A stretch of 64,000 nt of DNA from Hevea brasiliensis (Eukaryota > Streptophyta > Magnoliopsida > Malpighiales > Euphorbiaceae): the NCBI RefSeq assembly GCF_030052815.1, contig NC_079507.1, positions 62,342,619-62,406,618 on the forward strand, read 5' to 3'. Within the stretch, counting starts at the first letter, position 1, and the number at the start of each line of letters is the position of its first letter. The notes beneath the pieces were generated by a model, which saw only the letters and a program-made list of their open reading frames with translations, was not told where the DNA came from and did no database searches. The position numbers and the translations under genes are program-made. Below are positions 32,541 through 44,549 of the stretch, in pieces.

Positions 32541-32994
32541 CCGAGCTCTCTTAACAAAATTCAAATTAAAATAACACAACTCCAATACACAATATTATTT
32601 TACTCGACACATATTCACTAAAGGCCCATCTCACGAACTCGTGTTCTTGGGCAACCCAAAATAAGTGAAATATCAAATACTTCTTTATTACACACAAAGA
32701 ATTAATATCATCACTATCCCAACCCTCTAATTATCTTTTTAATTTATGAAGAGCATAACATTAAATCTGTTTATCCTCGTTGAGGGACGAGGCATGGTGC
32801 CTAACACCTTCCCCACCCGTATACGAACACCGAACCTAGAATCTCTGTTCTCTTTTGAAGTGGTTTCCTTTTAATTTATTTTCACAAAATGATTTTCTTT
32901 AATTTCCCTAAAATTAGAGTGGCGACTCCTCATTTTTTCCCGCTTTGGTGAAGAGTTTCGTCCAGGCGACCGCAAAATACCTTGCGACAATCAT

Positions 32995-34170
32995 CAAACC
33001 TGTATCTAAACATTCTAGCTCAATTTACTTAAAGGAATAGTAGCTTTTGTAACAAACATCTACCGAAACAGTTGATGTTAAAAAGATTACGGAATTACAA
33101 ATATCATTGATGAGTTGGAAATCTGGGACTCAAAAAGGCAAAAGAGAAAGTATCTTAGCTAACAAGTCCAATGCTGTCTAGGTCGCTCATTAGCAAGTAT
33201 ACACAAATAAACAACAAAGAAACCCATAACCAACTTTTCTTGAAAATTATAACATTGCTCCTTTCCTGTATGCTCAAACTTCTGGACTCATTACAATTCA
33301 AAAAGTTTAGGCATTTTAAAAAGGTGAAAAATACTCCTGTTTTTTCAGCTCCAAATAGGCATCACTTTTGCAAACAAAACAATTTGCTTATTACCTACGA
33401 GTTCTATAACCCTTCCTCAAATCATACCACACTGGCACAAGAAACATAGAAATATTCAACAACTTGTCTAACAATCTTAATGAACTAAATTGACTGAAAA
33501 TTCCATTTACTCTTTTACAGAAAAAATGCAAATGCTCATTTACATTTGGGAACGAGAACACGTTTTTCTTTATGCTACTATATCTTATCAACTAATTCTG
33601 AAATCAAATCACAGTTGCAAACTTCACTCCTTAAAAGATTATTGTTTTGGTTTTTTTTTTTTTGGGGAAGGGGGAGAGAACGAGAACACGTTTTTCTTTA
33701 TGCTACCATATCTTATCAACTAATTCTGGAATCAAATCACAGTTGCAAACTTCACTCCTTAATAGATTATTGTTTTGGTTTTTTTTTTTTTTTTTTGGGG
33801 AGGGGAGGAGGAGGATGTGGGGGTGGGTGGTGGGGTGCGCGCGGGGGCGGGGGAGGAGAGTGGGGAAAACAATATTTCCCAAACTTCCCCTAGTTTCAAC
33901 AATTACTTTAATTGGCTACTCGCAGAAGGTAGAAATAGTGGCATACTAAGCAATCAATAGCTCTATAATTTCATTAAATCACGCTAAGGCATCTCTTAAG
34001 TCATACAAAACTTTAAAAAGAAAAAGGAAATCCTCTCTTTCAACAAACCAAATTCCAGTGCTAATAGAAACGTGAAATCCACAAACAAAAATTGCCCATG
34101 AGAGAGAGAGAGAGAGAGAAAACACAAAAACCCAGAAATTCCAAATATTCAAAAGATTTAGAAAGACAAT
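32995..34170. other. Spacer between the element and the DUF538 gene
   Basis: Mixed AT-rich sequence that probably includes the 3'UTR of the DUF538 gene on the minus strand. It holds the 128-bp tandem duplication at 33551-33806 and a GA run at 34100-34119. No gene was recognised. Confidence 0.5.
33551..33806. repeat. Tandem duplication of a 128-bp unit ending in poly-T/poly-G
   Basis: Copies start at AACGAGAACACG (33551) and again at 33679, with only a few substitutions. Each ends in a T run followed by a G-rich purine tract. The second tract expands into a GGGGAGG / GGGTGGG stretch to about 33865. Confidence 0.8.
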
Positions 34171-34176
34171 ATTACC

Positions 34177-34686
34177 TCACATGGATTCCAGGTTAGTCCT
34201 TAGACTAGCCTTACTCTTACAAGCGGGGATATCCTCAAACTGCTTAGCAGGCAACTTTTCAGACAAAGAACCAACGAAGAACTCAATCATACCATCATCC
34301 TTATCCGCCTCAATTCCACTAACCGATAACCAAATAAACAGCTTTTTTGCTTGAATCCCTGAAACATCATGCACAGCACCATAACTCAACTTCCCTTTGA
34401 TTTCCTTACCATAATATACAGGCAGATCAAAGTAAACATAACATGGACTTGTTAGTTGGATTGAGAAAGACCCAGATGGAGAAAGAGTGTAAGATTTAAC
34501 ATTGTCTGGGAGTAGGCCACGAGGCAGGCCATACAAAGGGAGAAGGTCATGAACATCTGTGACCGTGACGTATTGAGGAAGAGACTGGTTAGTGAGAGAA
34601 AAAGAGAGACTGGTTTGGGATAAGAAGAGAATAGAAAGGAGGTAGGAAGAGATTGTTGTGGAGATGGGGATCTGAAGGCGAGCCAT
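34177..34686 (-). CDS. DUF538 family secreted/vacuolar protein, copy 1
   Basis: 169-aa protein starting at ATG 34686 (MARLQIPIS). The frame is open upstream to a GTG, but that is not a plant start. Residues 1-30 form a hydrophobic signal peptide. The DUF538 domain follows: DVHDLLPLYGLPRGLLPDNV (about 46-65), then SPCYVYFDLPVYYGKEIKG and KLSYGAVHDVSGIQAKKLF. The domain is a beta-rich fold in small secreted plant proteins; the best-known member is SVB in trichome development, and the biochemical role is uncertain. The stop TGA lies immediately before GAGGTAATATT, a donor-like site at the position where copy 2 splices. An intron may therefore sit in the 3'UTR, or the short terminal exon has been lost. 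Confidence 0.85.
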   Translation of the reverse strand: MARLQIPISTTISSYLLSILFLSQTSLSFSLTNQSLPQYVTVTDVHDLLPLYGLPRGLLPDNVKSYTLSPSGSFSIQLTSPCYVYFDLPVYYGKEIKGKLSYGAVHDVSGIQAKKLFIWLSVSGIEADKDDGMIEFFVGSLSEKLPAKQFEDIPACKSKASLRTNLESM

Positions 34687-35790
34687 CGTTGACACTTGAC
34701 AAACACAGATGATTCGTTGGCGACAGAATCTAAGAGAGGAGACGCTAATTTAGGAAGACGGTAAACGGCAGAACAGTACCTTTTCAATTAATTCAATAAA
34801 ATATTTTGAAATCACCTTATTAACAGGTAACCGGTAACGGCATTGAACGGCTTGGATTTAATCCTTTTTAATTCAACAGTGATTATGTCTAGAGGCATCA
34901 ATATGCCGACCAGCCGAAGTACCATAAACGAACTCTTGACTTTATTTTTAAAAATAAATTTTATTTTATCAATAATTATTATCATTAAATGAATTATTAA
35001 CATCTAATTTAATAATAAAACAAATAAAATATAAATAAAATAAATTAAAATCAAAATAACTAAAAAAAAAAATTGCCTCCAATAAAACCCGACAGCTATT
35101 ATGATTTATGAATGAGTTAAGTCGAATGGAAAATTTATTCAAAGCAATTTACGTTAACTTACTATGATTATTTTTCTAATTCAACATACAATAATTATAT
35201 TTTAAAATTTGTCCTAGACAATAGGCTGCCCGGGTTTTGCCATTCCCATTACCAAGGCGGGAGTGGAGCAGTGGGAGTGAGGCAGCGGAGATTCTTCATT
35301 TTAAATTTTATCGATAAATTTTGAATATTGGTTATGAAATTTGCCATTATTAATGGCTACAATGGTTTAAAATTTCTACCTACAATGTGATGTGGTATTG
35401 CATTATTGGTACACGTTATGTATCTGAACGCAATAATACATTTTTTTTAACTGAAATTATGGCTGATAAATAATGCCACGTTAAATGGAAAAATAAACAA
35501 GACAGTAGCATATTTTGTTAAAGGCATCCGAGGCATCCGGGCAAGGCGTCAGGTGAGGCTGGGCGCCCTTATGCTGTCTCACTTGGGTGCGCCTGTAAGC
35601 CAGCAAGGCGAGAGGCGATGCCAGGCAAAAGGTCACTTCTTTAAGCTAACAGTATTTCTTTTTTTTTTTTATGCTTTTAAAATAAATACAATTAAAATCC
35701 TTACAGCCCACTTACCTCACGCCAAAAACAGAATAAAAAAACGTAACAACTTGAGTTCTCTTCCTCCCTTCCTCACACAGCAGCTATCTT

Positions 35791-35812
35791 CCTCTCTCTC
35801 TCTCTCTCTCTC
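35791..35812 (+). repeat. (TC)n microsatellite
   Basis: About 11 TC units inside a longer pyrimidine block, 35755-35935. Confidence 0.85.
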
Positions 35813-35944
35813 ATCTTCTTCTTCTTTTCTCTCTCCCTCTCCTCTTCGTCTTCTTTCCCTGCAGTTCAATAGTTGTTCTTTTCTTTTAATTTTTTTCTTT
35901 TTTCTTTTTCTCTCCTCCTCTTCTCTCTTCTTGAGTATTATTAA

Positions 35945-36450
35945 TTAGTTATTTATTTATTATTAATTTAATTATTTTATTTTTTATTCTTATTAATTAA
36001 TTATTAAAATTTTATGAATATTATTAAATTGATTCTTTTTCTTTGTATTCTTGTTAATTAGCTGATTAATTAATATGGATATAGTGAATTTGTTAGTAAA
36101 TAGTTTACTTTTTATTTGTTATTCTTATTAATTTGATTAGTTTTACTTTTTGTCTTGTTAATTAGATATTAATTGTTATTTAGTTATTTATTTTATATGA
36201 ATATTATTAATTTATAGTTAATTTGATTATTTTACTTTTTATTCTTATTAATTGATTATTTAATTTATATGGATATTATTAATTTATTATTAATTAACTT
36301 ACTTTATAATTGTTATTATTAATTAACTTACTTTATAATTGTTATTCTTTTTAATTAGTTATTAATTTGATTAGTTTCACTCTTTTTTTTTAATTAGATA
36401 TTAGTTGTTAATTAGTTGTTTATTTTATATGGATATTATTAAATTTTAAT
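35945..36450. repeat. Degenerate AT-rich tandem repeats
   Basis: The phrase TTATAT(G/T)(G/A)ATATTATTAA and the phrase TTACTTTTTATTCTTATTAA recur several times at irregular spacing of about 80-160 bases, indicating an old tandem array. It is non-coding. Confidence 0.5.
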
Positions 36451-37250
36451 TTTACAATCTCACTTGTATCTTATACTTAAATTGGAAACACAGATAGGCA
36501 CTATTTTCAATTTCTATTATATTACATATAGACATGGGGCACATATTTTTTTTTCTTTTTAATATGTTTTTTTTTTACTTATCAAACTAGTTAAAAGTAT
36601 AAATTTTTATATTATAAATATATACACACACAAATATATATATATATATAGCGGCTTACTTCAAAAAGACTTTCGCTTCACGTCTTGCCTAAGGCCACAA
36701 GATACCCTGTCACTTTAGTGTCGCATTTAGTATAACAAGGATATTCATAGTTTAGGTGACTTCCCTTCGAATTTGATCATCTCAGCCAACCAAACACAAC
36801 AGATTTGCCACTTCCCCAAGAAGTTCAAATTCCTTGGCCTACTTTGTGAAAAACAAACAAGGCCTTAGGCCTCTGAGTCTCTATTATCATCTCATTTTCC
36901 CATCCCATGCTTCATTTGATTTCAAACATTAATATGTCAAAATGTCAATTTTAATATTCCAAACACAAGTTGCTCATGGCATTTTTCTTCAAGTCCTCAG
37001 AATATTTGCCTTTAAATTTAACAATATCACACACCAATGACATGAAACCACAAGCTGAAGTAGTTCCTCAGTACAATTGCTCAACAGAGTTCATACACAC
37101 ATGATAGTAGTACATTAAAAACTAACATGTCTAATATATACATACAACTTCCCCTGCTCATTCATATGATTAGGCTCAATGAGAGGGAAATTCTCATTAC
37201 TACTTTATATATTACTCTAATGGACTCATAGTTTGCGAGCCCGAAAATGA

Positions 37251-37285
37251 CCATGACCATGACCGTAACCGTAACCATGACCATA
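37251..37285. repeat. Hexamer repeat (ATGACC / GTAACC) near the DUF538 copy 2 3' end
   Basis: Five to six consecutive hexamers alternate between ATGACC and GTAACC. They lie about 75 bases beyond the stop codon of DUF538 copy 2 and so probably in its 3'UTR. Confidence 0.7.
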
Positions 37286-37355
37286 AATTGCTAACCACTT
37301 AAATATCAAAGTTTCTAAACTACTTTACCCATACAGCAGAAACACTTGGTTGCCT

Positions 37356-38802
37356 CTACTCGGTAATTAGCATCTGAATATCATCCGTGGGAGTTGGAAG
37401 CTGCAAATTGTTAAAAAAATGAGGCAACAATTTAAGATAAACTACAGAGAGTAAAGTAGAAATGGTCAAGAAGGATCAAATCTCAACTCTTAGTATAGAC
37501 TCCCACGCAAACAGATCATAATTCAGCACTGATTTATTGGAATATTTTGCCTACTGTAGAGATGTAACAATCTAAAATAAGGTATGCAAATGTAAATATG
37601 CTACTAATCAACTGCCAGGAGAACTATACTTGAAGCATTATTAGATTCAAGGGGAATGAAAACGGTTAAGAGATTTTGTTGTATAAGCACACAGAGGTGT
37701 CAAACCTAAATAAGACAAAACATTCCAAAGCACGCAAGACTGTTAACAGTCGAAAACACATAAATTCAAGTAGCCATCTATTTCACCAGAAGAAAATGTT
37801 TTTGGCCTATGCTAAGGCTCCACCAAAATCCAACCCATATGAAGTACTGATCCAAACATGTCCAATCCAATCATTTTATAGAGAAGGACTTCACCATTGG
37901 AAACTAACTCCCTGGAACTGGAACACGAAAATTCAAATGTAAACAGCAATGATTCTAGTTCAGAAAAGCAAGATAATTTGGAGAGTCACAAGCACCTTCC
38001 TTTATTATTATTTTTTTAAAGGTTTTAATATGATTCCTAATTCCAAAAACGCAGTTATAAAATATCAATTGCGTGGAGCTACAGAACAATAGAAATCAAT
38101 TCCAAAAATATTTCTAATGTTTATTAAATTATCCTAAATACACAACCATAAATAATTAATCCATAAAGGAATACATGATAACAGGAACTATTATCCAACG
38201 ATCAATATCAGAACATAATTTAGTCAACATCAATTCAGATTATTGATCTAAAATAGCTAAAGAAATTCGTTAAAATAAAGTCACAAATAACCAAAACAAA
38301 TGAATACCTCCATAATTCGATTCCAGAATCCGCCACAGGACCCAGAGACCTTATTACGGCAAGAGTGGACGGTCTTAAACTGATCAACATCAAGTTTCTT
38401 ATTGATTATGCCCACCTGGAAGTAAATAGAATCGGAGGGAGGCAAATCAACCTTGATCTCATCAACACTGAACCACAAAAAGAACCTTTGAACCTCAATC
38501 CCTTTCAAATCCGTGATTGACCCGTAATTTAACTTGCCAGAAATTTGCTTATCGTAATAGACCAAGTAATCGAATTGAATATAGCACGGCTTCTCCAGAA
38601 GAACAATGAAGCGACCGTCATCTGAGAGCGAATAGTTTGTTACTGAATCGGGTAATAGTCCGCTTGGGAGGCCATACTTGGGCAAGATTTCATAGACTGA
38701 AACTGGGTCCCGTACAGAAAAAGAGAGTTCAGAGAGAGAAAGGAAAAGCAATACAGAGAGAAGAGAGAGACGCAGATGGTTATTTGGATTTGCAGAAGCC
38801 AT
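37356..38802 (-). CDS. DUF538 family secreted protein, copy 2
   Basis: Two coding exons, 38308-38802 and 37356-37400, joined at phase 0 (donor GAG/GTATTC, acceptor TTTGCAG/CTTCC). The product is 179 aa. The signal peptide is residues 1-30. The DUF538 domain includes VYEILPKYGLPSGLLPDSV (about 37-55), PCYIQFDYLVYYDKQISGK and KLNYGSITDLKGIEVQRFF. The 45-base last exon encodes LPTPTDDIQMLITE, a conserved-looking tail of this subfamily. Exon 1 alone would read through to an unrelated C-terminus, which is why the splice is preferred. It has the same orientation as, and is paralogous to, the gene at 34177-34686. I recall At1g55265 as a DUF538 gene at the equivalent Arabidopsis position. The biochemical role is unknown. 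Confidence 0.85.
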
Positions 38803-39026
38803 GGAATTGGAATTGATGCTGGTGGGTTTTAGATAGAGAAAGTGTGAGGCTTATAGAGAGAGAGTGATGAGGCTGCTGCTGCTTTGTCTGGTTTTGAAGG
38901 AGAAAATATGGCATGGGTCAGTGAAGGTGTAAGACTGCATTAAATTTTAAAGGCTTGGATTTGCTGGATATTTTCGTCTGCTCATTGTTTATAATTACAC
39001 AAGCTGTTTTTTGTCATCATTCTCTT

Positions 39027-39031
<5 letters not shown>

Positions 39032-39077
<46 letters not shown>
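39032..39077. repeat. (TA)n microsatellite
   Basis: About 23 TA units followed by a T run. Confidence 0.9.
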
Positions 39078-39085
<8 letters not shown>

Positions 39086-39309
39086 TTTTTCTTATATATA
39101 AGAATTTTTTTTATTACAATATTAATTATTATATTTATTCAAATATATGAATTTTAAATCTCAAAACATTATATCATTAATTATGTACAAATTTTTAATC
39201 AACTAAAAAATATAATGTCATTCCTAAAAAAATATATTTGTAGTGTTAAAGTCATTAGACTTCAAAATTAAATTTTAATCTGAGTCCATTATATTAAAAA
39301 ATTATATAT

Positions 39310-40222
39310 AATAATAATTATATTAATTTACTTGAATTAAAAATACTAAATTTTTATTCTAAACTATAATTATATTTAAAATCTTTAATTTTATGTGAAA
39401 TAATTAAATTTTTAAAATTTATTATAATTATATTTAAAGGATTAAATTACATTTAAACAGTTAAAAGTAAATTATAATATAACATCTAAAGTTTTATTTG
39501 GTTAATAAAATAATTTATTAATTAAATTTTATATTTAAAAAATATATATTTTATATTTATTTTTTATTAAAATTTTATATTATAAATATTTTTATTAATT
39601 TAATAAATTTATATATCTAAATGTAAAAATAAATTTATATCTTTTTATAAAAATAATTTTAAAAATAATATATAATTAAAAAATATCTTATGTGAATTGT
39701 CAAATCTATTCAATAAAAAATATATATTAATTATAATAAACTATACATTAAACGCATTATCAATAAATCATCAATTATAAACTTTTGAAGATTTATTGAT
39801 AATATAATTAATGTATAATTTACTTTAATTATTATGTATATTTTACTTAATAGATATTATAATTTATGTGTGATATGTTAATTCTTTATAATTATATATT
39901 ATTTTCAATATTATTTTATAAAAAAATATAAATTTATTTTTACATATTATATTTAGGTAATTATATTAATTTCAATTAATAAAAAATATTATTTTATTAA
40001 AATAAATACTATAAAATATATTTTCTTTTTAAATACAAAGTTTAATTTATAAATTATTTTATTAATCAAATAAAACTCAATATATTATATTATAATTTAT
40101 CGTTAATTTTTCAAATTTAAATTAATCATTTCTCCGTAAAATTAAAATTTTTAAATGTAATTGAAATTTAGCGTAATATTTAATATTTTTAATTCAATTA
40201 ATCAATATATTATAATTTAATC
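39310..40222. mobile_element. Large palindromic (foldback) element, about 0.9 kb
   Basis: The arms are long imperfect reverse complements meeting near 39775. The left arm at 39490-39560 reads GTTTTATTTGGTTAATAAAA followed by TAATTTATTAATTAAA. The right arm in reverse reads GTTTTATTTGATTAATAAAA followed by TAATTTATAAATTAAA. The similarity continues to GAATTAAAAATA(C/T)TAAAT near both outer ends. It has no ORF. Boundaries are approximate and no target duplication was established. Confidence 0.65.
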
Positions 40223-43111
40223 ATCAAACCATATTGCACTTATTAATAATATGAGACAATAACTTTATTTTAATATTTTATATTTAAAGGATGAATTTTA
40301 TTTTAAATGATGCATGATTATTTATAAATGAAAATTATTACTTTATTAAAAAAAAAACTATTTTTTTTTTATCTTATCCAATTGAAATAAAAGCTTGGGT
40401 TAGCTTTGACTAGAGATAGATAATGGCATAATTAATTTGTTTTCCTAACAAACTCTGGAAATTGCTGATCAAATATTGGTATATATAGTTGATCTCCTCA
40501 AGTTTTATCCACCAAATGCTGAAAGCTTTACTTTACTTTTATATAAGAGTTTGGAAACAATTCTTCTCACTTCTCACCACATATTATTCTACAATTATTT
40601 TTTATATTTTTAAAAATACATTATAAAAATTTATTAATGATAATTTTTTTATATATACTTGGTAAAAGATATATAAATATATACAATTTAATTTTAAATT
40701 TTAAAATAAATTTGAATTTAATAATATATAAATATATAAAGGAGGAAAAATTAAAATTTCCAAAACACCCTTCATTATTTTTGTTATTTATAAAAATATC
40801 AAAATGCTTCACAATATTAAATGTTTAAACAAAAAATTTCAAACGTTATAATGTAATATAAATAAACTTTATTACATAAAAATAATTTTCTATAAATTTT
40901 TTTATTATTTATTTAAAAAAAAAGCTAGGAACACAAAATATTAAAAATTTGTCTTTAAAATCAATATACTATTCTAATATCATCTTATATGTAAAAATTA
41001 ACAAAAAAAAAAAAATTACAAGTACGTACGACAAGTATAAATGATATATAACGAACAATGAAAAAAAAAATAATACTAATAAAAGGATGAACAAAGTGTA
41101 TGTATATATATACTGCATGCGATTTCTAAAGTATTATTGTTAAAATTATTATATTTTAAATATAAGAAATATTTTTAAAAATAAATGTTAAAATTGCATT
41201 TTTTATTATATAATTCATTAATTATGCATATATTGATATAAGTTTTAAAATTTAAAATTACATTTAAATTTATTATAAATGATGCAAAACTTACAGATTT
41301 TAGAGTAATTGAGGGATCTTGTAAAGCCAATTGAGCAAATTAAGATTTTTAAAATTTTTACTAGATTTAGTAGAAAGAATTTTTTTATATTTTTTATGAG
41401 GTAAAAATTTAATAGTTAAAATTTGAAAATATTTAGATAAAAATTAATTTTATATAAAAAATATAAAAATAAATATAAAAAAAGTGATTACGTTAGTTAG
41501 GTATGGTTTACTCTAATAAAACTTTTTTTAAGATTCAGCTTTAAAGTATATCAGTGATCAGTATAATATTTAAAATTTATTAACTGTTATATTAAAAAAA
41601 TTAATCCAATTAGTTATTATTTTTTAATTATAAATTAAAGTTTAATTTTAAAAATATGAAATTTTTTTTTTATCTCTCTCAATAGTTTAGATTTTTTTTT
41701 TGAAAGGGACTTTTAGTAATTTATTTATTAAATTGATTTAATTTAATGATGATTGTTTAGATTTTTTTTTTTTATTTTACACAATTTGTTATGAAATCTA
41801 TTGGATTTAAAAAAAAAAATAATAGAAAAAAGGAAATAGCTTTGAATAAAAAATATGGTGGCAAGTCAATTCAAATATGTTAGGTATGGAGGATGAGAAA
41901 TTAAGAACATGAAAACAAATTTAAGTATATATATATATATTTCTCAAGTAAGGTTGTTTTGACTTTTATCATCTAAAATGTAAAAATTGTGAGAAAAATA
42001 ACTTGATAAAATTGAAAATGACATGTGAATTTTGTTTTGTTTGGTGTTTGATCAAGAAAAAAAGAGAAGAAATTAAAATAAATCAAAGAGGAAAAAAGAA
42101 GAAGAAGAATAAGCTTTAGATTTTCTCAAAGAACTAGACTTTTGATTAACTCAGTATCCCTCCAATAATTCATACTTAGATATCCCTCCAAAATATTGCT
42201 TGTGATTTGAGGAAATTTGTTATAAAGAAATAATTTAACTTATTTTTAGAGATTACAAGTTAATTTGATCAGTTTATAAGTTAAGTCCAATACTCCGTAA
42301 ATCTAAATGTTATATTTATAAGATTTATGCAATGAATTGTAATTATATAAAAAAAAAGGTAAAGAAAAAACTGTCTAATTTTTTAAGAAAATTCCACGAG
42401 ATTTTAGAATTTAGATTGATATCAAACTAAGAAATTATATAAATTTTTATTTTTCTTTTTTTTTATATACATATATCTTCCAAATTAATTAAAATTTTTA
42501 AGATTAATTGTACACATATTATTGAATGATAAAAGAATTAATGGTGCTTTTTTTTTTATCCATATAGGTTTGAAAAGTTTAATTTAAAACGTAAGTAATA
42601 GTAGTATTTTTGTATATATTTAGATGATTCTATAATATTTATCTATACATAAACAATATAAGATTGAATTATAATATTTATAAGAAAAATAATTAGTAAT
42701 TTTACGAAAATTTATATAAACAATCACATTAGACGATTTTTTATTAGAGATCGGACCAATATCAATTTATCCAACGTGTCAATATATTCTAATAAATAAA
42801 TTTAAATAATCACGAAAAATTAAAAAAAAATCAATAGAATTTGTAAGTTTGAGAATAAAATGGAAAAGAAAACTAATTAATAGAGAGGTCCAAAATGGAG
42901 ATAAACCGGCCCACCTATTAGGAGTGAACCGGCCCAGATTCCGTTTCTAATAAAACCTGATTACGGCCCACTACTCTACCCCATAAACCTATTTTTTTAA
43001 AAAAATTATTTTTAATTTTTAAAAATATTCATTTTTTATTGATCATTATAAAAAAAAATAATGATAAGTACAGGATTTTTTTTTAAAGACTCAAGTCTCT
43101 ATCCGCCAACA

Positions 43112-43147
<36 letters not shown>
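43112..43147. repeat. (ATT)n microsatellite
   Basis: About 12 ATT units. Confidence 0.9.
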
Positions 43148-43149
<2 letters not shown>

Positions 43150-43933
43150 TTATGATATCACGTTTGAAACAATTAAATTATAACATTAATTTTAATTGGA
43201 CATGATTTATACTCTGCAAAATATTATCGTTTCTAGTAACTCTTATAACTCAAGAAGATTTTTTTTTTTTATTTTAAATCAACTCAAGAAGAATTTATCA
43301 CATAGAGAAACATAAAATGAAACAAAATATGAAAGATGACATAGTTTGATTTGATTTATTTTCTCATGCATTTAATGGTGTTAAGCTAACCTGTTAAAAT
43401 TGGAGTTAATTGCTCTAATTTTTATAATTTCTAAATTTAATTGACTTTACTATAGTACAAGGGCATTTCTTGGATTGAAATGCCAATATCCAACAAATTA
43501 AGGACAAATGTTTGGTGGAATCAAATCCATGTAATTAAGTGCCATCACAAATCAAACAACCTAAAGTACCTCAAACATAAATCTAGCAAAGAGTTGGTGA
43601 TATTCATCATAAAGATTCCAAGCATAATTTTGAAGGCCATTGACGTAGTTGATAAATATTGAATGATTTAGGATTTATCAAAAGTTCATAGTTATTAAAT
43701 AGCAAACTTTCTCTACTTTTCATTTGATAAAACAAGATTTATGTAAATAGTCATAAAATTATCTGGTTGAATTCATGAGTTGGGTATGTCTAGGGATTAA
43801 TTTTTTGGAATCCTATATTAGATGTGTAGTATGTGTGAGTTATATAAGAATAAAAACTTTATTAAAATTATTATAGTTTTAACAATAGTTCATTCTTATC
43901 ACTAACTTATTTATGTGTATATAATATTATTAA

Positions 43934-44549
43934 GGAAAAATTACTATTTATTTCTTATATTTTAATGAAATTAACTACTTGATTTTTGTATTTTAAAAAA
44001 TATATTATTTAATTTTTATATTTTACCTCTGTTAAACTTTTTAGTCTCTCTGTTAATTTTTTCGTTAGTCAATATTGATTAAACTACTATTTAATTCATC
44101 TATTATAGTAAAACTAATTAGTTAATCCTTATATTTTTATAAAAATATATTAGCTAATCCCTGTAATTTGACTCTATTAACTATTTAGTCTTATAATTAT
44201 TTTTTATACCTAAACTACCCTAATCCTCTCTCATTTATTTTAGATTTAATTTCCACATAGTAATGCTATATTTTTTAAAATACATTGATCAATTAATTAG
44301 TTTCATTAAAATAGAGAGACTAAATAGTAATGTTTATGAAAATATAGGGATTGACTAATTATTTTTTTCTTAAAATAGAGGGATTAAATAGTAGTTTGAA
44401 TAGTATAAATAACGAAAAATTTGATGAAATGACTAAATAATTTAATAAAAATAAAATATAAAAATTAAATAATATATAATATATTTTTTAAAATATAAGA
44501 TGAAGTATTTAATTTTATTAAAATATAAGAATTAAATAATAATTTTTTC
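43934..44549. mobile_element. Palindromic MITE with 9-bp target duplication (Mutator-like)
   Basis: The termini are GGAAAAATTACTATTTA on the left and, in reverse, GAAAAAATTATTATTTA on the right. TATTATTAA flanks both ends (43925-43933 and 44550-44558). The arms continue as reverse complements for over 150 bases each (TTCTTATATTTTAAT, TATTTTAAAAAATATAT, TTTAATTTTTATATTTTA in both). A nine-base duplication points to the Mutator superfamily. There is no coding capacity. Confidence 0.75.

Larger units (their letters stand above)
27359..32989. mobile_element. 5.6-kb element with inverted termini, ATCAT target duplication and a decayed PF04195-like gene
   Basis: The left end reads TGTCGACAACATATTTTG. 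The right end, reverse complemented, reads TGTCGCAAGGTATTTTG, so the match is about 15 of 18 with one gap. ATCAT directly flanks both ends (27354-27358 and 32990-32994). The left subterminal 600 bases carry CCGATCT five times; the right arm carries AGATCGG at least a dozen times, so the motif is inverted between the ends. Inside is a minus-strand gene resembling PF04195 'putative gypsy type transposon', with its own TATA box. The right arm has a plus-strand TATA box, a strong splice donor and a minisatellite. The block TGGTGCCTAACACCTTCCCC near 32793 and GTGGCGACTCC near 32920 resemble motifs I recall from Tat/Ogre-type gypsy elements. No two long direct LTRs were found. Either a Tat-lineage derivative with an antisense ORF or a TIR element is possible. 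Confidence 0.65.
35521..36730. mobile_element. Putative non-autonomous element with GGCG-rich margins
   Basis: The left margin (35521-35640) is unusually GC-rich for the locus, with repeated AGGC / GGCG motifs (AAGGCGTCAGGTGAGGC, GCAAGGCGAGAGGCGATG). The right margin (36648-36725) has related motifs in reverse (GACTTTCGCTTCACGTCTTG, CCTAAGGCC). Between them lie a (TC)n run and AT-rich repeats. This pattern resembles dispersed plant repeats with GGCG-rich ends. No target duplication was verified. Confidence 0.3.
34700..37355. other. Spacer between DUF538 genes, repeat-bearing
   Basis: 34690-34800 is the upstream region of DUF538 copy 1. 34900-35500 is AT-rich. 35521-36730 holds a GGCGC-rich margin, a pyrimidine/CT-rich block and degenerate AT-rich tandem repeats (listed separately). 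The last 300 bases are probably the 3'UTR of copy 2 and include a hexamer repeat. Confidence 0.45.
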
